From Salifodinibacter halophilus (GTDB lineage: Bacteria; Pseudomonadota; Gammaproteobacteria; Nevskiales; Salinisphaeraceae): 64,000 bases of DNA. The stretch spans positions 992,001-1,056,000 of the forward strand of contig JABEEB010000001.1 in the NCBI GenBank assembly GCA_012999515.1. The letters are read 5' to 3'. This document shows positions 1 to 8,388 of this stretch, in pieces. The position numbers were made by a program, and so were the translations under genes. The notes below the pieces were generated by a model, which made no database searches, had not been told where the DNA came from, and saw only the letters and a list, made by a program, of their open reading frames with translations. The stretch's first letter is position 1. Every line of letters begins with the position of its first letter.

Positions 1-273
1 GACATACAGAATATGCAGTGGATGGGCGAAATAGGCGCCGGGCTGGTACAACAAGACATAGCCAAGACGACCGCCCAACACCACGCCGAGTACGACGTAA
101 AACAGGAAGTCGCCGACCTGTTCGCGCGACCACTCAATGTGCGCAAGCCGTGTCCGCGCGTTGGCCAGAGCCCAGCCAACCAGGAAGCTGGCCAGATACA
201 TGACGCCGTACCAGTACACGGACAGCGGCCCAACCGAGAGCGCGATCGGATCGAAATCGGGGCGAACAAACAT
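1..273 (-). CDS. lgt: Prolipoprotein diacylglyceryl transferase, N-terminal part (cut by window edge)
   Basis: The reverse strand encodes a protein starting MFVRPDFDPIALSVGPLSVY and continuing with WYGVMYLASFLVGWALA and the VVLGGRLGYVLLY segment. This is the typical N-terminus of Lgt, the inner-membrane enzyme that moves diacylglyceryl from phosphatidylglycerol to the lipobox cysteine of prolipoproteins. Only about 91 codons lie in the window; the rest, including the catalytic HGG region, is beyond position 1. The ATG at 271-273 matches the usual start just before the FDP motif. It is separated from the next minus-strand gene by a terminator, so it is probably transcribed independently. Confidence 0.9.
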   Translation of the reverse strand, partial: MFVRPDFDPIALSVGPLSVYWYGVMYLASFLVGWALANARTRLAHIEWSREQVGDFLFYVVLGVVLGGRLGYVLLYQPGAYFAHPLHILYV

Positions 274-352
274 TGCCGCGTAGTTTATCAGGCCGTCATA
301 TGCGAGCGTGACTCAACGACAAGAACCAATTGCCTGCCTCCGGTTCTTGAGC

Positions 353-384
353 AATAAAAACCCCGGCCGCAAACGCGACCGGGG
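353..384 (-). terminator. Rho-independent terminator after the PfkB-type kinase gene
   Basis: The arms CCCCGG (361-366) and CCGGGG (379-384) pair, with three further pairs inside after one mismatch. On the minus strand the stem is followed by TTTTTATT. It lies 29 bp past the stop codon of the 413-1348 gene, where a leftward terminator is expected. Confidence 0.75.
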
Positions 385-412
385 CCAAATTATGCGACCG
401 CTGTACGGACGT

Positions 413-1348
413 TCACGCCACCTTGCGCTCGAATTCGCGCTCAAAACGAGCCCGGAACTCATCGCGGGTTAAGGCGTGATTCTGGGTACCGTCGTGTTCG
501 ACCTTGATGGTGCCCATCAACGTGGCCATACGACCGGTGATTTCCCAATCGTAGCCTTCCTGGAGACCGACAATCAGGCCTGCCCGGAAGGCATCACCGC
601 AACCAGTGGGATCGTTGACCGACGCTGGTGTGGCCGCCGGCACATTGATGGTACGGCCGCCTACGTGGATGGTCGCACCGTCAGCGCCACTGGTGATGAT
701 GAACGCTTTAACGCGCGCTGCGATTTCAGCGACCGACAGACCAGTTTTCTCGCCGATCACCTGCGCTTCGTATTCGTTGACCGAGACATAGGCAGCCTGG
801 TCGATGGCCGTTTTAAGCTCGTCACCGTCGAACATCGGCAACCCCTGGCCAGGGTCGAATATAAAGTCGATGCCGGCGTCGGCAAATTGTTTCGCATGCT
901 GAACCATGCCGTCCTTACCGTCCGGTGCGATGACGCCGAGATCAATCGAGTCATCGGTCGGCACATGTTGCTCATGGGCGCGATTCATCGCGCCCGGATG
1001 GAACGCAGTGAACTGGTTACCGTCGGCATCCGACGTGATATAAGCCTGCGCACAGTAGGTGTCTTCGATTTCCTTTACATACTTGCGGCTGATGCCGTGT
1101 TGATCCAGCCAGTCTTGGTAGGGACGAAAATCCTTGCCAACCGCACCCATGGCATAGCCTTCGCCGCCCAACAGATTGAGCGAATAGGCGATATTGCCGG
1201 CACAACCACCGAACTGACGGTCTAGATTCGGCACCAAAAACGACACGTTCAGCCGATGCACATGATCGGGCAGGATTTCATCGGCAAAACGGCCTTCAAA
1301 ACTCATCAGCGTATCGAAAGCAATCGAACCGCAAATCAAAGCAGACAT
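413..1348 (-). CDS. PfkB-family kinase, probable adenosine kinase
   Basis: A 311-residue protein of the ribokinase/PfkB fold. Visible signatures are the N-terminal substrate-binding FGGCAGNIAYSLNLLGG segment (about residues 46-62) and the C-terminal NDPTGCGDAFRAG motif (about residues 245-257), whose Asp is the catalytic base next to the anion hole. Proteobacterial proteins of this type are usually annotated as adenosine kinase (adenosine + ATP to AMP + ADP), and the adjacent nucleoside-catabolism cluster supports a nucleoside substrate. The exact sugar or nucleoside cannot be proved from sequence. The start has a good ribosome-binding site (GAGGA). A hairpin at 1371-1399 lies between this gene and udp, so it may be transcribed separately. 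Confidence 0.8.
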   Translation of the reverse strand: MSALICGSIAFDTLMSFEGRFADEILPDHVHRLNVSFLVPNLDRQFGGCAGNIAYSLNLLGGEGYAMGAVGKDFRPYQDWLDQHGISRKYVKEIEDTYCAQAYITSDADGNQFTAFHPGAMNRAHEQHVPTDDSIDLGVIAPDGKDGMVQHAKQFADAGIDFIFDPGQGLPMFDGDELKTAIDQAAYVSVNEYEAQVIGEKTGLSVAEIAARVKAFIITSGADGATIHVGGRTINVPAATPASVNDPTGCGDAFRAGLIVGLQEGYDWEITGRMATLMGTIKVEHDGTQNHALTRDEFRARFEREFERKVA

Positions 1349-1363
1349 ATATTGTCCTCAGTC

Positions 1364-1399
1364 AAACCAAAACAGTGCCAGCAACCGGCCGGCACTGTT
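1364..1399 (-). terminator. Probable terminator after the nucleoside-catabolism cluster
   Basis: AACAGTGCC (1371-1379) and GGCACTGTT (1391-1399) are perfect 9-bp arms around an 11-nt loop. On the minus strand the hairpin ends in TTTTGGTTTG. It lies about 165 bp downstream of the udp stop and just upstream of the kinase gene at 1348, so it could stop leftward transcription of the deo-type cluster or attenuate read-through into the kinase gene. Confidence 0.5.
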
Positions 1400-1562
1400 A
1401 CTACATCTTGCCAGAAATTGGCAAAATGGGGGTTCAACCAGGCAAGCAATGGCTTTCAACTGGCTTATCCACCGACCAGAAAGACCAATTCGTTTTGTAG
1501 CCACCCACTCTGAGCCATCTGAGCAGGCCTAGATATCCAAAACACTGCCTGTATACGTACAG

Positions 1563-2345
1563 CTACCCTTGCTCTAAAAATTTGTCGCGCAGCGCTTGTG
1601 TGAGAATCGCGTTCCAACGTTGCTCTGCCAGATCGTAAGCTTCAGGCCGAACCTCTTCAGAGTGAACACGTTTAGCGATCACACCACATAGGCAGGCTGC
1701 CGATAGCCCAAAGGTCTCGCAGACGGTAAACAGCGCGGCAGCTTCCATTTCGAAATTGGTCACGTTCAATTGTTGCCATTCGGCCATGGACCCCTGGAAA
1801 CGACGCGGCACATAGCCTGAGTGATTGTCATAGCGCTCCTGGCCCGGCCAGAAGGAATCCGATGATGCGGCGACACCAACGTGGTGCGGAATTTCAAGAC
1901 TGCGGGCTGCATGGACGAGTGATTGGGTCAGCGCAAAGGACGCTACTGCCGGATATTCCATAGGTGCGTAATGACCCGATGTACCCTCCAGCCGTACGGC
2001 GGCTTTGCTGATGATGATATCGCTGTAGTCGATATGCGCCTGGATCGAACCTGTGGTGCCCACACGTATGAACTGGGTTATACCGATATTGGCCAATTCC
2101 TCGACTGCGACCGCCGTCGAGGGTGACCCCAGTCCCGTCGAACACACTAATACCGACTGGCCCGCGATACGCGCCAACCAAGAACGATATTCGCGGTGTT
2201 GGCCAATCTCCCGAGCATCGCCGTCAATGCCCCGAGCCAGCTGGGGAACACGTCCTGGATCCCCCGGCAAAAGCGCGTACTGTGCGCCCCCGATGTCTTC
2301 CCGACTCAGCCCGATGTGATATTGCTTGATGCTATTCCGGCTCAT
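1563..2345 (-). CDS. udp: Uridine phosphorylase
   Basis: A 260-residue member of the PNP/UDP phosphorylase family, close to the E. coli Udp length (253). It cleaves uridine with phosphate to uracil and ribose-1-phosphate in the cytoplasm. Visible signatures include LLPGDPGRV near residue 26 (phosphate-binding loop), the STGLGSPSTAVAVEELA family motif near residue 70, RVGTTGSIQ near residue 97, and NFEMEAAALFTV near residue 198, which carries the ribose-binding Met/Glu pair. Its ATG overlaps the deoB stop (ATGA), so the two are translationally coupled and its ribose-1-phosphate passes to phosphopentomutase. It is the last gene of the cluster. Confidence 0.93.
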   Translation of the reverse strand: MSRNSIKQYHIGLSREDIGGAQYALLPGDPGRVPQLARGIDGDAREIGQHREYRSWLARIAGQSVLVCSTGLGSPSTAVAVEELANIGITQFIRVGTTGSIQAHIDYSDIIISKAAVRLEGTSGHYAPMEYPAVASFALTQSLVHAARSLEIPHHVGVAASSDSFWPGQERYDNHSGYVPRRFQGSMAEWQQLNVTNFEMEAAALFTVCETFGLSAACLCGVIAKRVHSEEVRPEAYDLAEQRWNAILTQALRDKFLEQG

Positions 2346-3589
2346 GAATCACTCTCTATCTGGATGGGGGTTCCGGCACCCGTCCATACCAGCCCGAGAT
2401 GCCGGGCTGCCGTGGCACCGATGTCGGCGAACGATGTTCGCCGTCCAAAATCGCCGCTAGCGATACCGGGTCCGCAGACGAGCACGGGGACGTTCTCCCG
2501 GGTATGATCACTACCCCCAAACGTCGGATCATTGCCGTGATCGGCGGTTACGATCAGAAGGTCCTCGTCGCCGAGCGCACAACGCACCTCAGACAGTCGA
2601 TTATCGAAGCGTTCAAGCTCATTGGCATAGCCGATCACATCCCGGCGATGCCCGTATCGCGAGTCGAAATCACAGAAATTAACAAAAATCAGCCCTGGAT
2701 CAGCCTGCTCATCCAAGCTTTCCAATACTTGGTCGAATACCTCATCGAGCTCGGTAACGGGATACTCGTGATAAATGCCACGATGAGCGAATAGATCGCC
2801 GATCTTGCCGATGGTTGTGACTGTCATACCACTCTCCGACAAGGCGCCAAGCAAAGTTGGACCATGCGGCGGCATGGAGAAATCCCGACGCTGCTCGGTA
2901 CGCGTAAAGCTATCTGCCGAACTGCCGACGAAGGGCCGCGCGATAACACGCGCAATGCGATGCTCATCACACAATTCACGCGCTGCTTCGCACACTGTGT
3001 ATAGGCGCTCAAGCCCAAACACACTTTCATGCGCAGCAATCTGGAATACGCTATCAGTCGAGGTATAAACGATCGGCTCACCGGTTCGCAGATGCTGCTC
3101 ACCGTGGTGCGCGATAACCTCGGTGCCAGATGCTCGCCCAACTTCGATCACCCCCGGAAGTTCGCAAGCCTCGACTAACCGCGAGATCAATTCAGGCGGG
3201 TACGGCTGAGCCGGGTCCTCCCCAAAGTGCCCCCAGTCAGCTGTGGTCCGTAGCCCGGCAATTTCCCAGTGCCCCCCTGTACTGCCTTTGGGCACGCTAG
3301 TTGGTACTGCATACCCAAAAGCCACATCAGGTTCCAATCGCCCGCCAAGGCTAGCGGCTAGCGCTCGCCCCCGGCTGGCACGAGCGGATCCCTCGATCCC
3401 CATTGAGGCGAGATTCGGTGACACAAGCGGTCCGGCTCGGACTCCAGCTTGATCTGCATTACCGTTGGCAGCCGCCTCGACGATATTGCCGAGTGTATCC
3501 GACCCCACATCACCATAGGCAGCCGCATCATCGGCCTGGCCTACACCGACTGAATCCATGACTAGAATGATGGCACGCGCACTATTCAT
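2342..3589 (-). CDS. deoB: Phosphopentomutase
   Basis: A 415-residue alkaline-phosphatase-superfamily phosphopentomutase, interconverting (deoxy)ribose-1-phosphate and the 5-phosphate with Mn2+. The metal-binding motifs are visible: VMDSVGVGQADDA at the N-terminus, a GSTGGHWE-type segment around residue 103 (the Thr that is phosphorylated), and FVNFCDFDSRYGHRRD plus TADHGNDPTFGGSDHTRE in the C-terminal half. It sits between cdd and udp and connects nucleoside phosphorolysis to DeoC and the pentose phosphate pathway. It has a 4-nt overlap with udp. Confidence 0.95.
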   Translation of the reverse strand: MNSARAIILVMDSVGVGQADDAAAYGDVGSDTLGNIVEAAANGNADQAGVRAGPLVSPNLASMGIEGSARASRGRALAASLGGRLEPDVAFGYAVPTSVPKGSTGGHWEIAGLRTTADWGHFGEDPAQPYPPELISRLVEACELPGVIEVGRASGTEVIAHHGEQHLRTGEPIVYTSTDSVFQIAAHESVFGLERLYTVCEAARELCDEHRIARVIARPFVGSSADSFTRTEQRRDFSMPPHGPTLLGALSESGMTVTTIGKIGDLFAHRGIYHEYPVTELDEVFDQVLESLDEQADPGLIFVNFCDFDSRYGHRRDVIGYANELERFDNRLSEVRCALGDEDLLIVTADHGNDPTFGGSDHTRENVPVLVCGPGIASGDFGRRTSFADIGATAARHLGLVWTGAGTPIQIESDS

Positions 3590-3613
3590 GGTGAACTCAA
3601 CATAAAGACGGAA

Positions 3614-4021
3614 CTACCCCAACGTCGCAAAAGCATGTGGTAACAACTCCACCAAAGATAGCGGCGCCGACCGCTGATCGCCTGCTACAGCCATGACCGG
3701 CGTATCACCATCTGCAAACTCGGCCAAAATCTGACGACAACGCCCGCAGGGCCAGACGAAATGTCTCGATACTGCAGCGATCGCAACCGCGTGAATCGTT
3801 GAATGGCGGTTGGCCGAGACCATCGCGCCAGCAGCGTTAGCTTCTGCGCATTGACCGCAAGGAAACGACACGTTCTCAACATTACAGCCAGTCACGACCT
3901 CTCCATCTTGCGTCCAGAGAGCCGCCCCCACCGAGAAACCAGAATAAGGGGCATAAGCGTTATTCCGGGCCTCAATCGCCTTTGCGACCAGACGGCCCCA
4001 ATCCACCAGCTCGACTGTCAT
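3614..4021 (-). CDS. cdd: Cytidine deaminase
   Basis: A 135-residue homotetramer-type cytidine deaminase that turns (deoxy)cytidine into (deoxy)uridine, feeding Udp. The family motif is complete: NAYAPYSGFSVGAAL near the N-terminus, NVENVSFPCGQCAEANA with the catalytic Cys-Ala-Glu (CAE), and PCGRCRQILAEF with the two further zinc cysteines. The start codon overlaps the stop of the upstream permease by one base (TGATG), so cdd is translated with the transporter. Confidence 0.94.
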   Translation of the reverse strand: MTVELVDWGRLVAKAIEARNNAYAPYSGFSVGAALWTQDGEVVTGCNVENVSFPCGQCAEANAAGAMVSANRHSTIHAVAIAAVSRHFVWPCGRCRQILAEFADGDTPVMAVAGDQRSAPLSLVELLPHAFATLG

Positions 4022-5418
4022 CAGTTGTGTCCCATATCAACTGCTTGAGTTTCGGCAAGCGTTTTTTCACCTCGAATATGCACCAAGACCCAATAAATAC
4101 CACAGGCAATAACGGAAGTGATCACGAACCACGGCACATTATTCGTCAACATATCGGGTAAAAAATCAAAATAACCCAAACTCGATAAAACAGCTCCTAT
4201 AATGAAAGAAATACAGGCGCTAGGACGAAAATTATTGGCAAACCCCTTCTTTTTTTCAAAAAATGACTCCACCGGAGTCGATTGCTTCTGAAATACAACC
4301 CAATCAAACATCATAAGAAATGTGAAAGGAAAGAGAAATATGCCAACAAACGATAGAAACGATGTTATATGCTGCAAAATACCTAACACCGCCAGAATAG
4401 TCGCTATTAAACCAATCCCGGTGCATGCGATCGGCTGATCGTAAGGCCGAGGGGCACGTACAGTCTCACCAGCCGCGAGCAGCTTGGTTACTGCTGGATA
4501 AAGATTCATCGCATTGGTATGGGCTATTGCTAGTATGACGCCGACCGCAGCTACAACTCCCGCAACCGGCAGATCCTTAGCAAGTAGCGCGACATTCCAT
4601 TTTCCGGTTGTAGATTTAGTTATTAGACCGAGAATACCCATAAGCAAAACGGGTAATAAAACGCCTGCAGTCGCAGCGCTGAAATAAGCGACCTTGGAAC
4701 CGCGGCTTTCATCCGATGTAGCTGGCCGGCAAAATCGGGAAGCAGTGGAAAACTCATAACTCCAAGCCAGCAACGAAAAACTCAGGATTGTAGAGACAAC
4801 AGCACCCCAATGCATGTCGCCTGAAAGGCCAGGTATCGTGATTGTATAATCTCTTACTAAATAATAGCTCAGAACTGCATAGCAAATAATGAATATTAAC
4901 GCAGTATAGTTATAAAATCGTTCTAACCACTTCATGCCCATAAAAACCAGAAGTGTTTGGAATATGCCAAGCAGCCAATACCACAGGGCGCCATAACCCG
5001 GATATAGCGTTGACATGATCTGTCCCCCAACAGCGGTATTCACACCAAACCAGCCGGCACCCACAAAAGTATAAAGAAGAGCTAGAATCAAACTTGCTCC
5101 TCGACCAAATGTCGCACGGGCGGTCACTAGCGATATCAGTGGAACTTTCCGCCCTTGTTCGCTGAATAAACCGGCTGGAACAATACCGATCACCCCAGCG
5201 ATGACTACTGCAATACAAAAATTAATCAACCCAACGTGATAAAGCACCATCCCGATTACCGGCGTAGTAGCCGAGGCCGAAGCCAACCCCCAAATGGTGA
5301 ATAGCGTCAGCGGAGTCATAGTGCGCCGATCATCCGGTATCGGCTGGATTCCAATAGTTTCTATATTTTTGGGCTGACCACCGGAAGAACTAACCGTATT
5401 GTTTACAGAATTATTCAT
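4021..5418 (-). CDS. NCS1-family nucleobase/nucleoside:cation symporter
   Basis: A 465-residue polytopic inner-membrane protein with about twelve hydrophobic segments. The N-terminal region (DRRTMTPLTLFTIWGLASA) and the GRGASLILALLYTFVGAGWFG-type segment are typical of NCS1 transporters (CodB, PucI, Mhp1 group), which import cytosine, purines, hydantoins, allantoin or nucleosides with H+ or Na+. The substrate is not readable from sequence; the neighbours point to a pyrimidine or purine base or nucleoside. The gene is visibly more AT-rich than its neighbours, with many A/T third positions, which may mark a separate origin. Its stop overlaps the cdd start. Confidence 0.85.
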   Translation of the reverse strand: MNNSVNNTVSSSGGQPKNIETIGIQPIPDDRRTMTPLTLFTIWGLASASATTPVIGMVLYHVGLINFCIAVVIAGVIGIVPAGLFSEQGRKVPLISLVTARATFGRGASLILALLYTFVGAGWFGVNTAVGGQIMSTLYPGYGALWYWLLGIFQTLLVFMGMKWLERFYNYTALIFIICYAVLSYYLVRDYTITIPGLSGDMHWGAVVSTILSFSLLAWSYEFSTASRFCRPATSDESRGSKVAYFSAATAGVLLPVLLMGILGLITKSTTGKWNVALLAKDLPVAGVVAAVGVILAIAHTNAMNLYPAVTKLLAAGETVRAPRPYDQPIACTGIGLIATILAVLGILQHITSFLSFVGIFLFPFTFLMMFDWVVFQKQSTPVESFFEKKKGFANNFRPSACISFIIGAVLSSLGYFDFLPDMLTNNVPWFVITSVIACGIYWVLVHIRGEKTLAETQAVDMGHN

Positions 5419-5491
5419 AAATCACCAACTCTCAACCGACGACTTGGCTCTTGTATTGGCTTCTCTTGGTAATAGCCATGGCAGCTACCGC

Positions 5492-6433
5492 CTATAGACG
5501 AGCAATGCGCTGACTCAATAATTCGAAGGCTGCCTCATGTTCAATCGCATGCGCCCACCACGCATTGTGTGATTGCCCAGTTACACCCCATAAGTCGACC
5601 GCAGTATGGCCGCTGGTCAGAGGTGATTCAGTTTCGACCTGAATGGCGCATTCCTTGAATTCGAACAGCTCCGGCCGCAGCAGAGAGAGAAGCGTGCAAC
5701 AGTCATGAAGTGGCGCACGATCGGCGCCGTATTTGGATTCGTCGTAGCGAACCGAGAAATCGAGCATGTCGGCAACCACATGGGCCGGCTTGGTATCGAT
5801 AGCTCGAATGCAGTCACGCCGAGCTCGGGTCATTAAGAACTGATGGGTAACATCCAGGCCGAAAACGGTGATCGGAATGCCACTACGAAATACAATATCG
5901 GCGGCATGCGGATCGACGCCGATATTGAATTCCGCTGAGGGCGTCACATTGCCGCCTTCGCGCATCGCGCCGCCCATGAGCACGATCCGGCCGATCCGAT
6001 CCCTAATATCCGGTGCCTTCTTGAAGGCCATCGCGATATTGGTCAGCGGTGCCGTGGCAACTAACGTCAATCGGCCGCCCTGAGTGTTTTGGGCATGGCG
6101 CACGATGAAGTCGACAGCATGTTCCGACGACAGCGGCATCTGCGGTTCAGTGACCTCGTAGCCATCGATGCCTGTTTCGCCGTGCAGATACTCGGCCGTC
6201 TCCAAAGTCCTTATCAGAGGCTGCACACAACCCGCAAAAACGGGGACATCAACTACATTAGCCAGTTCGCAAGCAAGGCGCGCATTACGATGCGTTCGCT
6301 CCAATGGCACGTTGCCGCCGACTGTAGTGATGCCGTCGATTCGAACATCCTCGGGAGATGCGATCGCTAGGAGTATGTTGATGAAATCATCCTGGCCCGG
6401 ATCGCAGTCGATGAGTATGGGCAATGGTTTCAT
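5492..6433 (-). CDS. Cytoplasmic nucleoside hydrolase (IunH/Rih family)
   Basis: A 313-residue ribonucleoside hydrolase that splits nucleosides into base and ribose by water rather than phosphate. The N-terminal ILIDCDPGQDD motif carries the Ca2+-binding and catalytic aspartates; the family consensus is DxDPGxDD, here with Gln for the usual His or Ile. LVATAPLTNIAMA, MGGAMREGGN and EFNIGVDPHAADIVF are further family signatures, the last with the ribose-binding Asn and Asp. There is no signal peptide, so it is cytosolic. It lies between deoC and the permease, 58 bp downstream of deoC. Which nucleosides it prefers (RihA, B or C type) cannot be told. Confidence 0.9.
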   Translation of the reverse strand: MKPLPILIDCDPGQDDFINILLAIASPEDVRIDGITTVGGNVPLERTHRNARLACELANVVDVPVFAGCVQPLIRTLETAEYLHGETGIDGYEVTEPQMPLSSEHAVDFIVRHAQNTQGGRLTLVATAPLTNIAMAFKKAPDIRDRIGRIVLMGGAMREGGNVTPSAEFNIGVDPHAADIVFRSGIPITVFGLDVTHQFLMTRARRDCIRAIDTKPAHVVADMLDFSVRYDESKYGADRAPLHDCCTLLSLLRPELFEFKECAIQVETESPLTSGHTAVDLWGVTGQSHNAWWAHAIEHEAAFELLSQRIARL

Positions 6434-6521
6434 CGCATAGCCTTATGGAGGCTTGAACCAAAGGCAGAACCGAACCAATGGGATTTATATTTCCATACGG
6501 TCGGCATTTCGATCTCCCGGG

Positions 6522-7199
6522 TCACTTTGTCGCGTCCGACAACAAAGCCGCTCCGGAACTGCTTCCGATCCGGCTCGCACCGGCATCGATCATGGCGTGA
6601 ACATCGGGTCCAGACCGGATACCTCCAGAAGCTTTCACGCCAAGGTCGACACCAACCGTTTCACGCAGCAATCGAACATCGGCGATCGCCGCACCGCCAT
6701 GACTGAACCCCGTAGAGGTTTTGACGAAATCCGCCCTAGCCCGGTGCGCAGCTTGACATGCGGCGATTTTTTCCTCATGCGTTAGCAAGCAAGTTTCAAG
6801 AATTACCTTGAGAATCTTTGGCCCACACGCTTGCTTGATCTGGCGGATGTCATCCTCGACAGTCGCTAAGTCACCATCCTTCAAAGCACTGATCGCCAGC
6901 ACCATATCGAGCTCGTCGGCTCCGGCTTCCAGCACTGCGTAAGCCTCGGCAAGCTTAACCCGTGTCGGCGACGCGCCTAGAGGAAATCCGATTACAGCAC
7001 AGGTCGATACATTCCCATCACTCAGATAATGAGCGGCCAGCTCAACGAACCACGGATTCACACACACAGACTTAAAACCGTTGTTGATCGCCTCGTTGCA
7101 ATATCGTTGAACATCGACCGACGTAGCCTCGGGGCGCAGCAACGTATGATCGATAAACTGAGGCAAATCACCTTTCGTGCGCAGTTTGTCCTGGGGCAT
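6522..7199 (-). CDS. deoC: Deoxyribose-phosphate aldolase
   Basis: A 225-residue class I aldolase cleaving 2-deoxyribose-5-phosphate to glyceraldehyde-3-phosphate and acetaldehyde. The Schiff-base lysine lies in FVKTSTGFS (about residue 156), the second conserved lysine in LGVKASGGIR (about residue 185), and the N-terminal IDHTLLRPEAT motif is intact. I chose the ATG at 7197-7199 (MPQDKL). A TTG 36 bases upstream, at 7235, is in frame, but it abuts a probable operator palindrome (7236-7251), which makes the shorter form more likely. It is the first gene of the leftward cluster. Confidence 0.93.
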   Translation of the reverse strand: MPQDKLRTKGDLPQFIDHTLLRPEATSVDVQRYCNEAINNGFKSVCVNPWFVELAAHYLSDGNVSTCAVIGFPLGASPTRVKLAEAYAVLEAGADELDMVLAISALKDGDLATVEDDIRQIKQACGPKILKVILETCLLTHEEKIAACQAAHRARADFVKTSTGFSHGGAAIADVRLLRETVGVDLGVKASGGIRSGPDVHAMIDAGASRIGSSSGAALLSDATK

Positions 7200-7235
7200 A
7201 TAATTGATGAACGCCGATAAAAGACGTCCTTCCAA

Positions 7236-7251
7236 GTGTTATCAATAACAC
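7236..7251. promoter_or_regulatory. Probable DeoR operator upstream of deoC
   Basis: GTGTTATCAATAACAC has perfect 7-bp arms around a 2-base centre. The inner TGTTA-n4-TAACA resembles the known E. coli DeoR operator (TGTTA-n6-TAACA). It lies 37 bp upstream of the chosen deoC ATG and 360 bp from the divergent deoR start. Further TGTTA half-sites occur at 7256-7260 and 7313-7317. Assignment to DeoR is inference from motif likeness and the adjacent gene. Confidence 0.6.
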
Positions 7252-7609
7252 TATATGTTAATTCTATTACTAGAAATGTAACTTTGGTTTCATTTACATT
7301 TTATTAATATAATGTTATTAGACTAAACCTGACCGTGAAGAGCATGCCTCGATCATAAGAAAATTATAATTATCTTATTGATTTAAATAAGGTTATATCT
7401 TCTATTTGAATAATAAATTCAAGTTATAATACAGTCTTGAACAATACTTTGAATTTATATTCAGCGCGCGCCAGATTGAATGTCTGAAAATTCACGCGAG
7501 TGATGATGTGCTGCGTCGATGGATAGCTCTGCTGGCCGCCACTTCCACTTTCTGTGGCGGCCATTTATCACTTACTATTAACCAGCAGACCCTTGAATTG
7601 AGGAGGTAT
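7252..7609. promoter_or_regulatory. AT-rich divergent promoter region with stacked inverted repeats
   Basis: About 360 bases between deoC and deoR with no gene and far lower GC than the rest of the window. It contains TTGAAT-5-ATTCAA (7406-7422), TTCAAG-12-CTTGAA (7418-7441, sharing bases with the first) and TGAAT-4-ATTCA (7450-7463), so one hexamer family recurs in alternating orientation over 58 bp. Many TATAAT-like hexamers exist, so I cannot assign single promoters. It must hold the deoC and deoR promoters and perhaps sites for a second regulator. Confidence 0.55.
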
Positions 7610-8380
7610 ATGAAACGACGCCGTGACGCACGTCTTCACTGGCTGAAGAACAATCTTGCGAACAGCGGCGGCGTTCATCTATCGGAGGCGGCCCGGCAAT
7701 TTGGTGTTTCACAAATGACGATTCGGCGTGATGTCGATTCCACCGATGGTGACCTCACGCTACTAGCCGGCCGGATATTTATGTCCGATAGCCTTCACTC
7801 AACCACTGTCTACGATCTAAATGTCGAAAAAGACAGCCATCAACGGGTCAAGCAGCAACTCGGCGCCCGAGCAGCCACGTTTATCGAACCTGACGATACG
7901 GTGTTCATCGACTGCGGGTCGACCCTAATCAACTTGGTCAGTGCACTGGATCGCGATCTGCCGCTCACGATCGTGACTTATGCCTTGAACATCGCCAATG
8001 CCATCAGCAGCCGGCTACCAAATGCCCAACTGCTCCTTTACGGCGGGCTCTATCACGCCTCGTCGCAATCGTTCTCAGGCGAGGGGGCAGCCAACGCACT
8101 CAGACAAACCGGTATAAACAAAGCGTTTATTTCAGCAGCCGGAGCCGATATGGAACGTGGGATCAGTTGCTTCAACTTTCATGAAGTTGAGCCGAAACGT
8201 GCTGCTCTAGAAACAGCGCAACAATGCATCCTCGTGGCGGACTCAAGCAAGATGGGCAAGCTCCGTCCAGCCCTATTCGCCGACTGGAATCAGTTCGACA
8301 CGCTCCTAACCGACACTCCCGTAACCGGACCACCGTTAATTGCTTCAGGACCTAGCGGACCAACGATTGTGCAAATCTAG
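7610..8380 (+). CDS. deoR: DeoR-type repressor of deoxynucleoside catabolism
   Basis: A 256-residue DeoR-family regulator. It has an N-terminal winged HTH (FGVSQMTIRRDV around residues 30-41) and a sugar-phosphate isomerase-like sensor domain with the IDCGSTLINLV loop. The C-terminal part (AAGADMERGISCFNFHEVEPK, then ADSSKMGKLRPA) follows E. coli DeoR closely, more so than other family members, suggesting deoxyribose-5-phosphate as inducer. The ATG at 7610 is preceded by AGGAGG and starts with the KRR-rich segment usual in the family; a longer in-frame reading from 7508 lacks such support. It is divergent to deoC and probably represses the cluster. Confidence 0.88.
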   Translation: MKRRRDARLHWLKNNLANSGGVHLSEAARQFGVSQMTIRRDVDSTDGDLTLLAGRIFMSDSLHSTTVYDLNVEKDSHQRVKQQLGARAATFIEPDDTVFIDCGSTLINLVSALDRDLPLTIVTYALNIANAISSRLPNAQLLLYGGLYHASSQSFSGEGAANALRQTGINKAFISAAGADMERGISCFNFHEVEPKRAALETAQQCILVADSSKMGKLRPALFADWNQFDTLLTDTPVTGPPLIASGPSGPTIVQI

Positions 8381-8388
8381 GCCAGTGA

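Noticed and set aside
476-1225. 249-codon open frame on the plus strand
   Set aside because: Antisense shadow of the PfkB-type kinase gene.
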